A stretch of 34,210 nt of DNA from Planctomycetota bacterium (GTDB lineage Bacteria > Planctomycetota > Planctomycetia > Pirellulales > Pirellulaceae). The notes below the pieces were generated by a model. The model made no database searches and was not told the DNA's origin. It was given only the letters and a program-made list of their open reading frames with translations. Location: positions 1-34,210 of the forward strand of contig VGZN01000005.1 in NCBI GenBank assembly GCA_016872635.1. Reading direction: 5' to 3'. This document shows positions 1 through 10,800 of this stretch, one piece after another (within the stretch, counting starts at the first letter, position 1; each line of letters begins with the position of its first letter). The position numbers and the translations under genes are program-made.

Positions 1-77
1 GCTTGGTTTTCAGTGCTGGACCATTGGTGAAGCAAAGGCAGGGACAGGAAAGAGTCGATTCGCCAACTGAGTTAGTC

Positions 78-494
78 TTATTCGGCGTCGCTGCGTTCGA
101 ATTTGATGACTCGCAGACCGATTTCAAAGCAGCGCTGGCCTAATCGACGTGCTCGCGTCACACGTGCTGTCATTTCACCGACAGCGAATTGCATCCTGCA
201 TACCTGTTCGGGATACCACTCGGAGCTAGTCAGAATACAAACTCCGGTCTTGGACAGGTCTCTGACAACCACTTGCCGAGTTGGTTGGGGTTGCGGCATC
301 GCTTCCGGAGAGCTGATCCATGACATAATCGCCGATCCGTTGGTACGGAATCGTGGCGCCATTCGCTTGTCCCCGTGCACCGACACAGCGATTCCTTTCC
401 TGAGAAGTTCTTCTCGAATCTTCTGTGGAATTACGAAATCGAGTGGGTAGAGGTCGAGGAGTTCTTCAAATGACTCTTTAGTAGCGTCAGCCAT
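78..494 (-). CDS. PilZ-domain protein (putative c-di-GMP receptor)
   Basis: 138-aa ORF with RxxxR (RMAPR) followed by DxSxxG (DLSKTG), the PilZ c-di-GMP binding signature. Confidence 0.8.
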   Translation of the reverse strand: MADATKESFEELLDLYPLDFVIPQKIREELLRKGIAVSVHGDKRMAPRFRTNGSAIMSWISSPEAMPQPQPTRQVVVRDLSKTGVCILTSSEWYPEQVCRMQFAVGEMTARVTRARRLGQRCFEIGLRVIKFERSDAE

Positions 495-1405
495 GTTTTT
501 ATCATCTCCGGGTCGTAACGTTTCGATCTGTCCTGTTCTAGAATCCGCCCAGTAGCACCTGCGGAATAGGCCATCCTAGGGTTTTCGTTTGATGTCAATT
601 TGTCGAAGCGATTTGCAATTGCACATATCCGTGAGGCAAAATGAATCTCGTCATCGACCAACTGGACGGGGGAACCACTGCCATCGATTGCTTCATGGTG
701 CTGGTAACACATAAGAAGTGATAATGTCGGGAAATTGGTGAGATGGCAGAGTCTCTTGAATCCGATCGACGGATGGGCTGCCAAGCGTCGTTCCTCGGAA
801 TCAAAGTGATCATCGGTTTCGTCGCCGATATGGCGTTTGCCGATGTCGTGAAGGAGTCCACCGATACAGATCTCAACCAACGTTTTGCGATCGCAGCCGA
901 TTTCATTTCCTAAAATCGTTGCGTATATCGCTGTGCGTAGCGAATGAGTAGTGAGGTCAACTCCTAGATCCATTGTCTGAAGTACATCAGTAATTTTCAT
1001 TCCAACAACGCTGATAAACTCAGCGATTGGGACACTGATGTCGCGGGCGAGTCCAGCGAGGTATTGCCAGTCGTTCGAAGCAGCACCTTGTCGCCATTTT
1101 GCCTGGATGCAATCGAGCAACAGCGACGATTTCAGTGAGTTGGGAAGATCCGGATCGGACATCCATTGATTCGCGTAGCTTCCCAAGTACTCGCGGTAAG
1201 AGTTCAGTGAACTGGAGTCGATGAATACTCGCAGCACGGGGTTACCACGCAACATTCCGCAATCGGAATCGTTCACCCATTGGTTGCTCGAGATGAACTT
1301 GATAGGTTTCTCTCCCTCTCGGTTAGAGAGGTAGATATTAAACCCCATGTACGATTTCGGAAGAATCGTCGCCGGATGGATAGGATGAAGGGTAGGTGAA
1401 ATCAT
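431..1405 (-). CDS. HD/HD-GYP-type phosphohydrolase domain protein (variant GYP motif)
   Basis: HSLRTA...GGLLHDIGK...HHEAIDGSGSP; HD and HHExxDGxG motifs present, GYP replaced by GSP. Overlaps the PilZ ORF by 64 nt. Confidence 0.8.
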   Translation of the reverse strand: MISPTLHPIHPATILPKSYMGFNIYLSNREGEKPIKFISSNQWVNDSDCGMLRGNPVLRVFIDSSSLNSYREYLGSYANQWMSDPDLPNSLKSSLLLDCIQAKWRQGAASNDWQYLAGLARDISVPIAEFISVVGMKITDVLQTMDLGVDLTTHSLRTAIYATILGNEIGCDRKTLVEICIGGLLHDIGKRHIGDETDDHFDSEERRLAAHPSIGFKRLCHLTNFPTLSLLMCYQHHEAIDGSGSPVQLVDDEIHFASRICAIANRFDKLTSNENPRMAYSAGATGRILEQDRSKRYDPEMIKTWLTLLKSHLKNSSTSTHSIS

Positions 1406-1444
1406 GGTGGGCCGATTGGACCAAGCTGCTTTGCAATGCCGGGG

Positions 1445-3016
1445 TTATAATTGCAAGACGCTGATTGCGCGGGATACCAATCTCCAATCATGGGAATTCG
1501 AAATAGAACTTAAACCGTTTGAATCTAGGTCATTCTCAGCAGAAAGCGATTCTCTTAGGTAATTTAAGCAAGCGTCGACCGCTTGAGCATCCCATTGTGT
1601 GCCTCGTCCGGATCGTAAGATTTCCATCGCTTGTTCCTTGTCGGCAGCCGCCTTGTAGATACGGTTGCTGGTCATCGCATCGAATGCATCGGATACTGCG
1701 ATGATTCTAGCCATGAGAGGGATTTGGTCGCCTCGAAGTCGGTATGGATATCCGGTTCCATCCCAACGCTCGTGGTGATGAAGCACCCCTGGCAGTGCAA
1801 ATCGGAGTTTGCCGAGGCCTTCGATGATCCGATATCCGATCTCGGGATGCTTCTTAATGACTGCGAACTCTTCATCCGTCAACTTTGCGGGCTTTAAAAG
1901 GACCGTGTCTGGGATGCCGATCTTTCCAATGTCATGGAGTATGCCAGCCAAGTAAATTTCTTGGCAAGCGACTTCTGATAGCTGTAGTCTCACAGCGATT
2001 TCGTAAGCCAGTTGCGCTACACGCTCGCTATGACCGTGTGTGTAGGGATCGCGAGCTTCGATTGCGTTGCTCATAGCACGCAAAGTCCCGAGGACCAATT
2101 GTTCCCCTTCTTTGAACAGAAGGTTATTCTGTCCATCGATGACCAAGAATGATGAAAGCTCGTACAGCATTTCTGCGGCATGGCTATCGAAACGCCGATC
2201 TTCTTCGTTGGGTTTCGATACGCCGGGTGGACGGCGATTGAAAGCAACGAGGTAACCTGAAGCGTCGATGTCTCCAATAGGAACGATCACGCACGAATAG
2301 ACGACGCCGCTCGGTAGTTTGATCTGTTGATCGTTGAGTATTTTCGAATCACCGCAATCCGGCTTAGTAATTCGCTGAAGCAATTGCTGGAGATCGGAGA
2401 CTTGCCAACCTCCTTTGCCCACCACAATGGACTGCATGCCTTGCATTTCGTCGGAGACGTCGGAATAAACGTAGAGACCCATCGCTTCGGCATGAAGCAT
2501 GGATCGCAGAGACTCCAAAGATTGTCGCGAGTGATTGTTGCGAGCTTTGCGCTTAGCGCGGTCAGAGTTCAACTGACGTAACCAAAGTCTTTCGTCCCAC
2601 GCTCGGCTTAGATCGTGTTCCAGTTTGGCAACCGTTTCAAGTTGTCGATTGCATTCAAGCCCTCGGCGCAACGATTCGCGAGCGATTTTCAAAATGAGTC
2701 GCGTAAAGTCACTCGTAGGTGATGAAATTTTTCCTACCCCAAACCACTTTGCCGATGCATCAAAGAGCGGCAACGCAAAGACGGATTCCTCGGGATGCAA
2801 CTGGGAAATTTGTTCAGTTCCGCTGCTGTCCGCATTCCGGACCGTTTCCAGTACCAAGTTCGACGCATTTCCAAAGGTTCCTTCAAGCTTCCACAGGTAC
2901 GCGGAATCCCGCAATCCTTTAGGATCCAACGAAAAAGGAACGCAGAGCACACCCAATGACTGGGCGAGATCTGTGCACTGTTTCGTGATGGAAATCGGGG
3001 TACTCATTCGAAGCAC
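1445..3016 (-). CDS. HD-GYP domain protein with N-terminal GAF-like sensor region
   Basis: HSERVA...LAGILHDIGKIGIPD...HHHERWDGTGYPYRLRGDQIPLMARIIAVSDAFDAMTS: full canonical HD-GYP signature. Confidence 0.9.
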   Translation of the reverse strand: MLRMSTPISITKQCTDLAQSLGVLCVPFSLDPKGLRDSAYLWKLEGTFGNASNLVLETVRNADSSGTEQISQLHPEESVFALPLFDASAKWFGVGKISSPTSDFTRLILKIARESLRRGLECNRQLETVAKLEHDLSRAWDERLWLRQLNSDRAKRKARNNHSRQSLESLRSMLHAEAMGLYVYSDVSDEMQGMQSIVVGKGGWQVSDLQQLLQRITKPDCGDSKILNDQQIKLPSGVVYSCVIVPIGDIDASGYLVAFNRRPPGVSKPNEEDRRFDSHAAEMLYELSSFLVIDGQNNLLFKEGEQLVLGTLRAMSNAIEARDPYTHGHSERVAQLAYEIAVRLQLSEVACQEIYLAGILHDIGKIGIPDTVLLKPAKLTDEEFAVIKKHPEIGYRIIEGLGKLRFALPGVLHHHERWDGTGYPYRLRGDQIPLMARIIAVSDAFDAMTSNRIYKAAADKEQAMEILRSGRGTQWDAQAVDACLNYLRESLSAENDLDSNGLSSISNSHDWRLVSRAISVLQL

Positions 3017-3203
3017 ACTCGCGAGGTGTTAATCCCCGCACTGAACCAAATGGTTGAAGTGAGTGCGCATGCCTCCCTAGGGAAGATGCGAAACTTCCAA
3101 AAGATATGACAGGCTTTCCGCTCGAGACGCGGATTTCAGAAATTGGCTCGCTGAAGGAGCCTTGAAGCCGTCGATTGGCTAGTGGCTGTAACGGTCAATC
3201 CGA

Positions 3204-6200
3204 TTATTTGGGCTTGATAGGTTGCAATGGAAGCGTTGAGATGCCGACCGTTTCTACTACTAAATAGCGTGTATCGACTTCTAAGTTTTCAAATTCTTCA
3301 TGTTTTCCGCTTGGCCAATCGATCGAAATGCGTTTGATTTCGGTCTGCTTTCCTAGTCCCACGTGGAGGAGATGCTCGTTGGAGCCAAAGTATCCTTCCC
3401 CATCCGCCATGCTCGTTACCCAAGACTCATCATCGCATTCAATGCGGAGGAGAGCCCCGACGGCGTCTCGTTCACTGATCGTCCCGACCAGATCGAGTTG
3501 AACGAAATGATTGCCGGTTGCGGTTCGGTTTTCCAGCAAAGCGGCCGGTCGATCCAAGTGGGTAGCCACCAAATCAGGCTTTCCATCGACATTGAAATCT
3601 AGCATCTGCATACCGCGTCCAATCCATCTACCTTCGAAGTACTTGCCCGGCGCTGGATTCTGAAGCCATCGAAACTGGCCTTGGACGTTTCTGAGGACCT
3701 GCGGGGGCATTTGCCATGGAATATTGTCGGTGCGAAGGTCATCGATGTGGCCATTGGCTACCGTGAAATCAAGCCATCCATCGTTGTCCAAGTCCACCAA
3801 CTGGCAACCGAAACCAAGCTGCTCGAGCGACAGTTCGCCCAGCTTTGACCGTCGCGTGCCATCCACAAAAACCCCGGGGAGTGATTGCAGATAGAGCGTG
3901 TTCACTTCGTTGTAAAAATTTGTGACGATTAAATCCAAAAGCCCATCGCGATTTTGATCGCCGCACGCAATCCCCATGCATGCTTGAGCGCGTCCTATAC
4001 TGTCAACAGCAACACCGGCAGCTGCGGCGCACTCGACCAAGATGCGATTCCCTGAGCTTTCGTCTCGTTTGCTCAGCAATAACAAATTCGGAGATACGTC
4101 GTTGGCAAAGAAGACGTCGTTTCCTTCTTTACCGTCGAGATTCGTGACCAGCGTACCGAGCGTATAGCCTGTTTGGATCGATTCGAGCAATTCGTTGTTC
4201 GCAATGTTCCAGCTCCAATCCCCGTTGCTGTAGAGGAGTCTGTTTTTTCCTGGTGGAAATGTCTTCGGATTGCACGATCCTCGCGCGGAATTTTTGACTT
4301 CGCACCACTTTGTAATCGCTTCTGTTCCGTACAGATAAGAACTGTCGAGCAAGTCAGGGAGGTTATCACCGTTGATGTCTGCGGCGTGCAAGGAGCTATT
4401 CCATTGCGAAAGTGGGTCCACTTGTGGAATGGGCATGTATTCGAATGTCCCGTCGCCATTGTTTCGATAGATGCGGGACACGCCTAAATTGGCGATCAGA
4501 AGATCACCGAAACCGTCCTGGTCGATATCGGCAATACCGATCCCTTGTCCATACCCAACATCTGCGACACCTGCAGAGAAGGAAACATCTTGGAATGCTA
4601 TACCTCCAACGGATCGGAAGAGGCTTTTTGGTTTGTAGCGAGGGGTTGCAACAGCTGGCGAATCGCCGGCTTGTGCAAATGACAAATCGGGCCAACCGTC
4701 TCGATCGTAGTCGAATGCGTTCACTCCGCCACCCACACCTTCGATGGTGTACCAGCCTCGATTTGGCTTAGAGCCGTTCTCATAAGCGCAGTTGATACCT
4801 AATTGCTCGGCAACATCGTCCATGCGTATGCCATCGCCCAGTTCTCTCTCGTCATTATTGCTGGCGAGTGCGGAGTTTTTCGCGGTCGGAAGACCATCCG
4901 AAAAATGGGTTGGTAGCTCCCATTTTTCGTAGTCCAATCCATCGAGAACAGAAGGTTCGCTTAGCTTTCCTTTGCGAAGGGCTTGTTGTTCGGTTTTCAG
5001 TGCCTCTGTCATGGGAAGTTTGCTGATCGTCAAACCGGTTGCCTCCCAGCCGAAAGCTGCAACGTCATCATTGAGCCCTTGGAACAACATGGCAATCTTT
5101 GAAAACAGATCTGCGGCACCGTAGTTGTATGAAATTTGTTGTGTTAGATCGTTGATGGTCACTAAGTCATTACCCATCTTTCGAACTCGCTGCGCATCAT
5201 CGGTACGTTGCAATCCTAGAAGGGCATCGGAAAGACCTTGATACGCCGCAACATGGCGGCGATCCAATCGGATGGCTTCACAGAAACATCTCGCTGCATT
5301 TTCGTTTTTCTCAGATCGAAGCATCAAGCCACCGAGGGCGTACCAGTACTCGGGATGGCGTTCAGCGCCATTTGGTTTTTTGTTTAACCATTGTGACAGT
5401 TCATCGAGCCGGTCGAGTTCGAGGAGGGAGGTTCCAACCCAAACCCATGGTTCCAGCATGTCTGGATTTTCACGAGACATGGACTGTAACTCTTGGATAT
5501 ACGTACCGTAAGCGTTGCGGAGCAGTTTGGTGCGGATCACAGCGAATTGCACGTATGGGTCATCGGGGAACGCGGTAGCAAATGCGTTCCGTGTCGCTTC
5601 CTCGTCGTAATAGTCCCGGCAGTCGATGGTGGCTAGCAATTCTCCCATTGTGAAATCGCCGAGGCGAATCAAACGATCGAGATAACGCTGCGCCTCCCAT
5701 CGTCGACCTTCGGCATTGTAAAGCTTCGCTAAAAGTCGCAAGCCTGGAATGGCGTTTGGGTACTGCTTGATCAATTTCAGGAGCTTTGCCTCTGCGGCGC
5801 GTAAATCTCCTTTGGAAACCAACCACTCTGCTGCTTGGCCATTGGCTGGACCTGCCTGCGGAGCGTCCTCTGGAATCTGTTGGATCATTTTCAACGCCCC
5901 AGAAACATCGTTCCTCGCTGCCAGAACTCTTGCTGCGAGAAAAATCAGCTCGGGATCTCTCGGTTTTACCAACATCAATTCTTTGACTTGCTTCCACGCC
6001 TCGTCGGCTTGGCCGAGGTCGAAGGTCTCGACCGCTTTGAGAAATCGAGAGTCGTAGGATTTGGTGTCTTTGTCTGCACCAGCGTCGTTGGTCGCCGATA
6101 CGCCGCTACTCGATGTGTCACCGGATGTTTTTGTGCTTTTATCGGTTGGGTTAGCGCTCGAACCGACGGTGGACTGCGACCCTTTTACCGCGCCAGTGGC

Positions 6201-6338
6201 TTGATCGTTTGAACTCTTGTTTTGGCATCCAGCGATTGCAATCACGAACCAAAAGCCTGCGAGCAAAAACGCGCTCGGTCCGGAGTACGAAGTGCTCCGG
6301 TTCAAGTTGCCTTCGATAACATGAACTGTCGTCTTCAT
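3204..6338 (-). CDS. TPR + FG-GAP (VCBS) repeat + ASPIC/UnbV (CRTAC1-like) lipoprotein
   Basis: Lipobox-like IAGC near the N-terminus; TPR-like helices; DxDxDGxxD repeats (DYDRDGWPDL, DIDQDGFGDL, DLDNDGWLDF, DFNVDGKPDL); C-terminal UnbV-type region (VGALLRIE...HVGLG...ISIDWPSGK). Confidence 0.9.
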   Translation of the reverse strand: MKTTVHVIEGNLNRSTSYSGPSAFLLAGFWFVIAIAGCQNKSSNDQATGAVKGSQSTVGSSANPTDKSTKTSGDTSSSGVSATNDAGADKDTKSYDSRFLKAVETFDLGQADEAWKQVKELMLVKPRDPELIFLAARVLAARNDVSGALKMIQQIPEDAPQAGPANGQAAEWLVSKGDLRAAEAKLLKLIKQYPNAIPGLRLLAKLYNAEGRRWEAQRYLDRLIRLGDFTMGELLATIDCRDYYDEEATRNAFATAFPDDPYVQFAVIRTKLLRNAYGTYIQELQSMSRENPDMLEPWVWVGTSLLELDRLDELSQWLNKKPNGAERHPEYWYALGGLMLRSEKNENAARCFCEAIRLDRRHVAAYQGLSDALLGLQRTDDAQRVRKMGNDLVTINDLTQQISYNYGAADLFSKIAMLFQGLNDDVAAFGWEATGLTISKLPMTEALKTEQQALRKGKLSEPSVLDGLDYEKWELPTHFSDGLPTAKNSALASNNDERELGDGIRMDDVAEQLGINCAYENGSKPNRGWYTIEGVGGGVNAFDYDRDGWPDLSFAQAGDSPAVATPRYKPKSLFRSVGGIAFQDVSFSAGVADVGYGQGIGIADIDQDGFGDLLIANLGVSRIYRNNGDGTFEYMPIPQVDPLSQWNSSLHAADINGDNLPDLLDSSYLYGTEAITKWCEVKNSARGSCNPKTFPPGKNRLLYSNGDWSWNIANNELLESIQTGYTLGTLVTNLDGKEGNDVFFANDVSPNLLLLSKRDESSGNRILVECAAAAGVAVDSIGRAQACMGIACGDQNRDGLLDLIVTNFYNEVNTLYLQSLPGVFVDGTRRSKLGELSLEQLGFGCQLVDLDNDGWLDFTVANGHIDDLRTDNIPWQMPPQVLRNVQGQFRWLQNPAPGKYFEGRWIGRGMQMLDFNVDGKPDLVATHLDRPAALLENRTATGNHFVQLDLVGTISERDAVGALLRIECDDESWVTSMADGEGYFGSNEHLLHVGLGKQTEIKRISIDWPSGKHEEFENLEVDTRYLVVETVGISTLPLQPIKPK

Positions 6339-6383
6339 CGAAATTCCAATCCTGACTTTTTCAAACCTGACGAAGTTGCCTCG

Positions 6384-7604
6384 TCATTTGTTATTCCCGG
6401 AGGTGGTCATCCAGTGGCTTCGGCCCTGAGATTGTCCGCGTTGGACACAGAACGGTGAAATATCGATCGATGTCGTTTCCCCTTTCATCCATTGGATCAT
6501 GAGCGTAGCGGTCGCAGTAGACCAATGAAGTCCATGCCGAAAATGGCCAGAAGCAATATACGCGTTTTCGAAAGGATGCAGTGTTCCCATGTACGGGAAG
6601 GAGTCAAACGATCCCGGGCGCAGCCCAGCCCAAGTCCTCTCGACGGGAGTTTGGGCCAGTTTCGGCCAAATGCCTTCAGCCCAAGTTCGGAGTTGGTGGA
6701 TCATTTCGGGTGTTGTTGTGGCATCAAATCCGACTTCCTCCTCGCAGGAACCCGCTAAAACGAGACCATCATCCCGGGGAACGAGATATCGATTTCCTTC
6801 GTGGATCACCATCGGAAATGGCGGTTGCTCGCAGCGATACAAAACCATCTGTCCACGCACAGGCAGCACCCCCGTGGGGATTTGCAAGGATTCCAATAGG
6901 CTAGCAGTCCAGGCTCCAGCAGCCACGCAGAACCGATCGCCGTGGATCTCATGGTTGTCGTTGGAGGTAAATTCATCGAAAGCGGTGCTACTGCTCCCTT
7001 CGCCTACACGATACTTTGCGGCCGTAATGCGATTATTGATCGTCGTCCAACCTTTTACGTAGCAATGACTTCGCATGTTCACTCCAAGACTTGCACATCC
7101 GAGGATTAAAGCTTGCAAGTGGCGAGGATTGCGAAGGCGGCAATCACCCTTCACAAACCAAAAATCGCATTTGGGAGACTTAGCAATCAATTCTTGGAAT
7201 CCCGGCAAATCCTTCAATACCTGCGTTTGGGGCCAATGCTCAACATCAATCCCATGCTCCTCCCACCACATGCGATTCGCTAACAAGGTTGCTCGTTCGG
7301 CGGGGGTCGGAGCGACGTAGAGTCCACCACATACCCGAAACTCGTTATCTATCCCGGAGATTTCGCGTAGCTTTTCCGACCACAGTGGGTGCAAGCGATG
7401 GGCCAAGCTTCGGAGTTGCTCCATAGGGTCGTGGGCAGGAATTGAAGCTCCAGCAGGAAGGATGCCCGCACCGGCCCACGAAGATTCCTTGCCAAACTCC
7501 TTTGCGTCCAGGATGGCTACCTTCCAACCACGCACAGCGGCTTCGAATGCGATCGATAATCCGATCACACCACCGCCACAGACAACTAGATCGTATTTTT
7601 CCAT
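6384..7604 (-). CDS. thiO: FAD-dependent glycine oxidase ThiO / DAO-family oxidoreductase
   Basis: N-terminal Rossmann GGGVIGLSIAFEAAVRGWKVAILD; DAO-family features (SSWAGAGILPAG, C-terminal GHFRHGLHWS). Start taken at MEKYDL; the track ORF begins at 7613. Confidence 0.85.
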   Translation of the reverse strand: MEKYDLVVCGGGVIGLSIAFEAAVRGWKVAILDAKEFGKESSWAGAGILPAGASIPAHDPMEQLRSLAHRLHPLWSEKLREISGIDNEFRVCGGLYVAPTPAERATLLANRMWWEEHGIDVEHWPQTQVLKDLPGFQELIAKSPKCDFWFVKGDCRLRNPRHLQALILGCASLGVNMRSHCYVKGWTTINNRITAAKYRVGEGSSSTAFDEFTSNDNHEIHGDRFCVAAGAWTASLLESLQIPTGVLPVRGQMVLYRCEQPPFPMVIHEGNRYLVPRDDGLVLAGSCEEEVGFDATTTPEMIHQLRTWAEGIWPKLAQTPVERTWAGLRPGSFDSFPYMGTLHPFENAYIASGHFRHGLHWSTATATLMIQWMKGETTSIDISPFCVQRGQSQGRSHWMTTSGNNK

Positions 7605-7838
7605 ACCCCACATTCTACTAACGATTTGGATTCCGCCCCCCCGAATTAGGACTTGGCCCGAGGATGGAACTTTTTCCTGTCTCGGATTCCCGTAGAATAA
7701 GCTCGAAGAATAGGGGTGCTTATTCGAAACCGCCGCAATTCCACCTCATCCGTTTGTGAGATGGGGTGACACTGGAGCGATGGCCGGGAACACCGACGGG
7801 CTTGCTTCTGAACATCAACGAAAAAACGGGTTGTCATC

Positions 7839-10800
7839 GTGCGCAAACGACGGATCGCTATGCCATGGATTTCCTTCTTCGTTGCTTGGTTCTTCTTCGT
7901 TGTCGGAGGCCAGCTGTCCCCGGAACTCCTTCGTGGGACTTTGGCATGGAATAGTACGGGCTGGAACTGCGATGACTTGATCGGCAGCGTGGGGGGGAAC
8001 GCATGCTGGGCCTCGTCTGAAGTTGGGAATCCGGGATGCGAGGGATATAGCTCGGATGAGGATGGTGGCTGGGGCGAAGATGGTAGCTCAACGCGGGGAG
8101 TCGAGGAAATTCCAGTCTATCAAGCATTGGTTTGCGACGGCGTCGGGGTTGGCTATGTCCTGATCCCCGCGGGGCAGATCGCTGCCGATGCCACCGTACG
8201 AATCCTTGTTCATGAGGCAAACGACCGAATCCTCTATCCTGCGGTCGAAATACTTTCGATCGATCCGGAGCCGGGACCGCAAGAGGATCGCAGGGGAGGT
8301 TTTCGACCTGGAAGTGGATCATTATTGAAGCGATTCAAAGATGCTCTGGAACGGGTTCGAGAACATATCAATCCGCCGGAATATGTGCGTGTTCATTTCC
8401 TATTTATCGGTGCTGAACCGCTCCAGATTACGCTGGCTGGAGAGATCGAGCGGGTGGTCTCGGTAACACCTGTGGTTGTTGAGCCTAAAGAAGCGGCAAT
8501 ACGTTTTCGTGTACCTCTTCAAGAATGGTGGGCTGGCATGCTTCAGTATTGCCAACGCCAAATCGATCGAAGCGATTATCCAACGTTGATCGAGCGCTAT
8601 TTGGTGAATATGCTCGGTGCCCGATTGGGATTCGAGGTACCGGAGCTCATCAAAGCAAAATCAAAACCTGCGAGCAAGCAAACAGATCCTCTGCCCACCA
8701 TGTCCCTAATCGCGGGTGTCGAGTCGCTCAGGGATCAATTGCGGCAGGAGCAATTGTCGCAAGGTATTTCACCCGGCCAGGCCAATGTACCGATTCCCAG
8801 TCCACCACGTTGGAAGGATGCCCCACTTCCAGATTCGTTCGATGGAAAATCTATGGATGCAATTCCTGTAGAACCAATCTCGAGCGTGGTACCTCCGGAG
8901 TGTTTGTATATCCGTTTTGGATCCTTCGCAAATTATCTTTGGTTCCAGCAGTTGTCACAGTCTCGAGGGGGTGATATCGCGCAGATGGCGCTGCTTCGGG
9001 GGTTCAATTATGAAACGAACCAGCGTGCGGAGCGGATGCTCAACACAAAGATGAATTACATCAGCAAGCTCTTCGGCGATGCCGTCATTTTGGATATGGC
9101 ATTTATCGGTTATGACCTATACCTCCAAGAAGGCCCGACCATGGGAGTGGTCTTCGAAGCTCGGAATTTGGATTTGCTTCGTTCATCGTTTCAGCAAGAG
9201 CGCGAGGCCACCAGGCAACGATTGGCTGATCAAGGTTGCAAACTGCAAACCATCGAAATCGAGGGAAGCCCGGTCTCGTTTTTAAGCACGCCTGATAATC
9301 AAGTCCGGTCGTTTGTCGTTGAGGCAGCACCGTATCTTTTTGTTACCACCAGCCAAGAATTGGCCAAACGATTTATCGAGGTACAGAAAAGCAAAGAGTC
9401 GCTAGCATCTCTGCCCGCATTTCGTTTCGCAAGGTTGATGATGCCGATCGAAAATAAGTACGACGTATTCGCTTATTTCTCGTCCCCCTTTTTCCGGAAC
9501 CTTATTTCACCGCATTACCAAATTGAACTGCGACGACGACTCCGGGCTACCGCAGCTATTGAGACCATCGAAACAGCAACGATGGTTGCAGCTTCGGAGA
9601 AAAAGCACGGATTTAGAATTCCTACCACATGGTCTCAGCCCGATCGCAAGGTGCGTCCCGCAAATGGGTTTGAGTCGGTGGTCGCTCAACGAGACGAAAG
9701 TGGGGACCGTTGGCCCTCGGTCGATCAAATGATCGAACAGAATTATTTGCCGGGTTGGTTTCACGTTAGGGCGGACGGTTCGCAAACGATACGGATGGAA
9801 GATTCTTGGGTTGATTCCGTCCGTGGGCGTCGAGGTAGTTTTCTACCCATCGCTGATGTACCACTGGTTGATTGCACCGTTTCCGAAGCGGCCGAGTATC
9901 GAGCTGCTTCCGAGTTTTACTCCCGGCAATGGGAGCAAACCGATCCCTTGATGTTCGGGTTGCGCCGTTACTCGCATCCCGATATTCCAAAGGCGGAGAG
10001 AATCGCCATCGAAGGCTACATCGCTCCGTTTGGGAGCGACAAGTATGGTTGGGTCGGTTTGCTGCTAGCTCCCCCACTGGATACCCAAGTCCAACTGCCG
10101 GAGGACGATGTTATCAACTTGCAGTTTCGTCTTCGAGGGATTCAGGATCGAAGGAACTCAGTACCGGACCATTTTGTCTTCGCTGGTCTGAAAGACCTGA
10201 TGCCGCCACTTCCGGAGGAAACCAAAGGTCTGATCGCGACATTGCGAGTTCTGAAATCTCTTCCGGCCTATGTAGGGGCTTGGCCAAAACCCGCCGTGCT
10301 GGATCAGCTTCCGCTAGGGTTGGGAGGAGGGCCGCCCGATTTGATGGGATTCTCCAGGTCGATTTTGGGTTTGTGGCGTTGGCAGATGGGAGGCTTTAGC
10401 ATTCTCTCATTCGATCGATCGATTTTGGAAACGTGTGCGATGGCCATCAAAATCGCGCCAGCCGATGATTTTGCACAGGCCCGCGCTACCATTCGGGATC
10501 TATCTAAGAGCAAACTATCAGGATGGTTCAACACATTTAGCTTCCGACAAGCAGCACAGACGACCCGTGGAAACTTGCTCCTTTTAGATTCTGTCCAGCA
10601 GCAACTCGGCATTGAGCCCGAAATAGCAAAGGATCGAGTCGAGCAGTTACTGGACGCAAAAATCCAGTGTGCGTTAGGTGGAGAATATCGGCTTGAAAAG
10701 GGGCGTTGGATTTCGACTGCCTGGCCTGAGAAACTGGAACTCGCACCCGGTGCTGAACATTCGATGATCGGGTACGACACACTCCACACGATACCACCCA

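Noticed and set aside
4073-4459. Alternate-frame ORFs inside the FG-GAP/UnbV gene
   Set aside because: Shadow ORFs of a well-supported long CDS.
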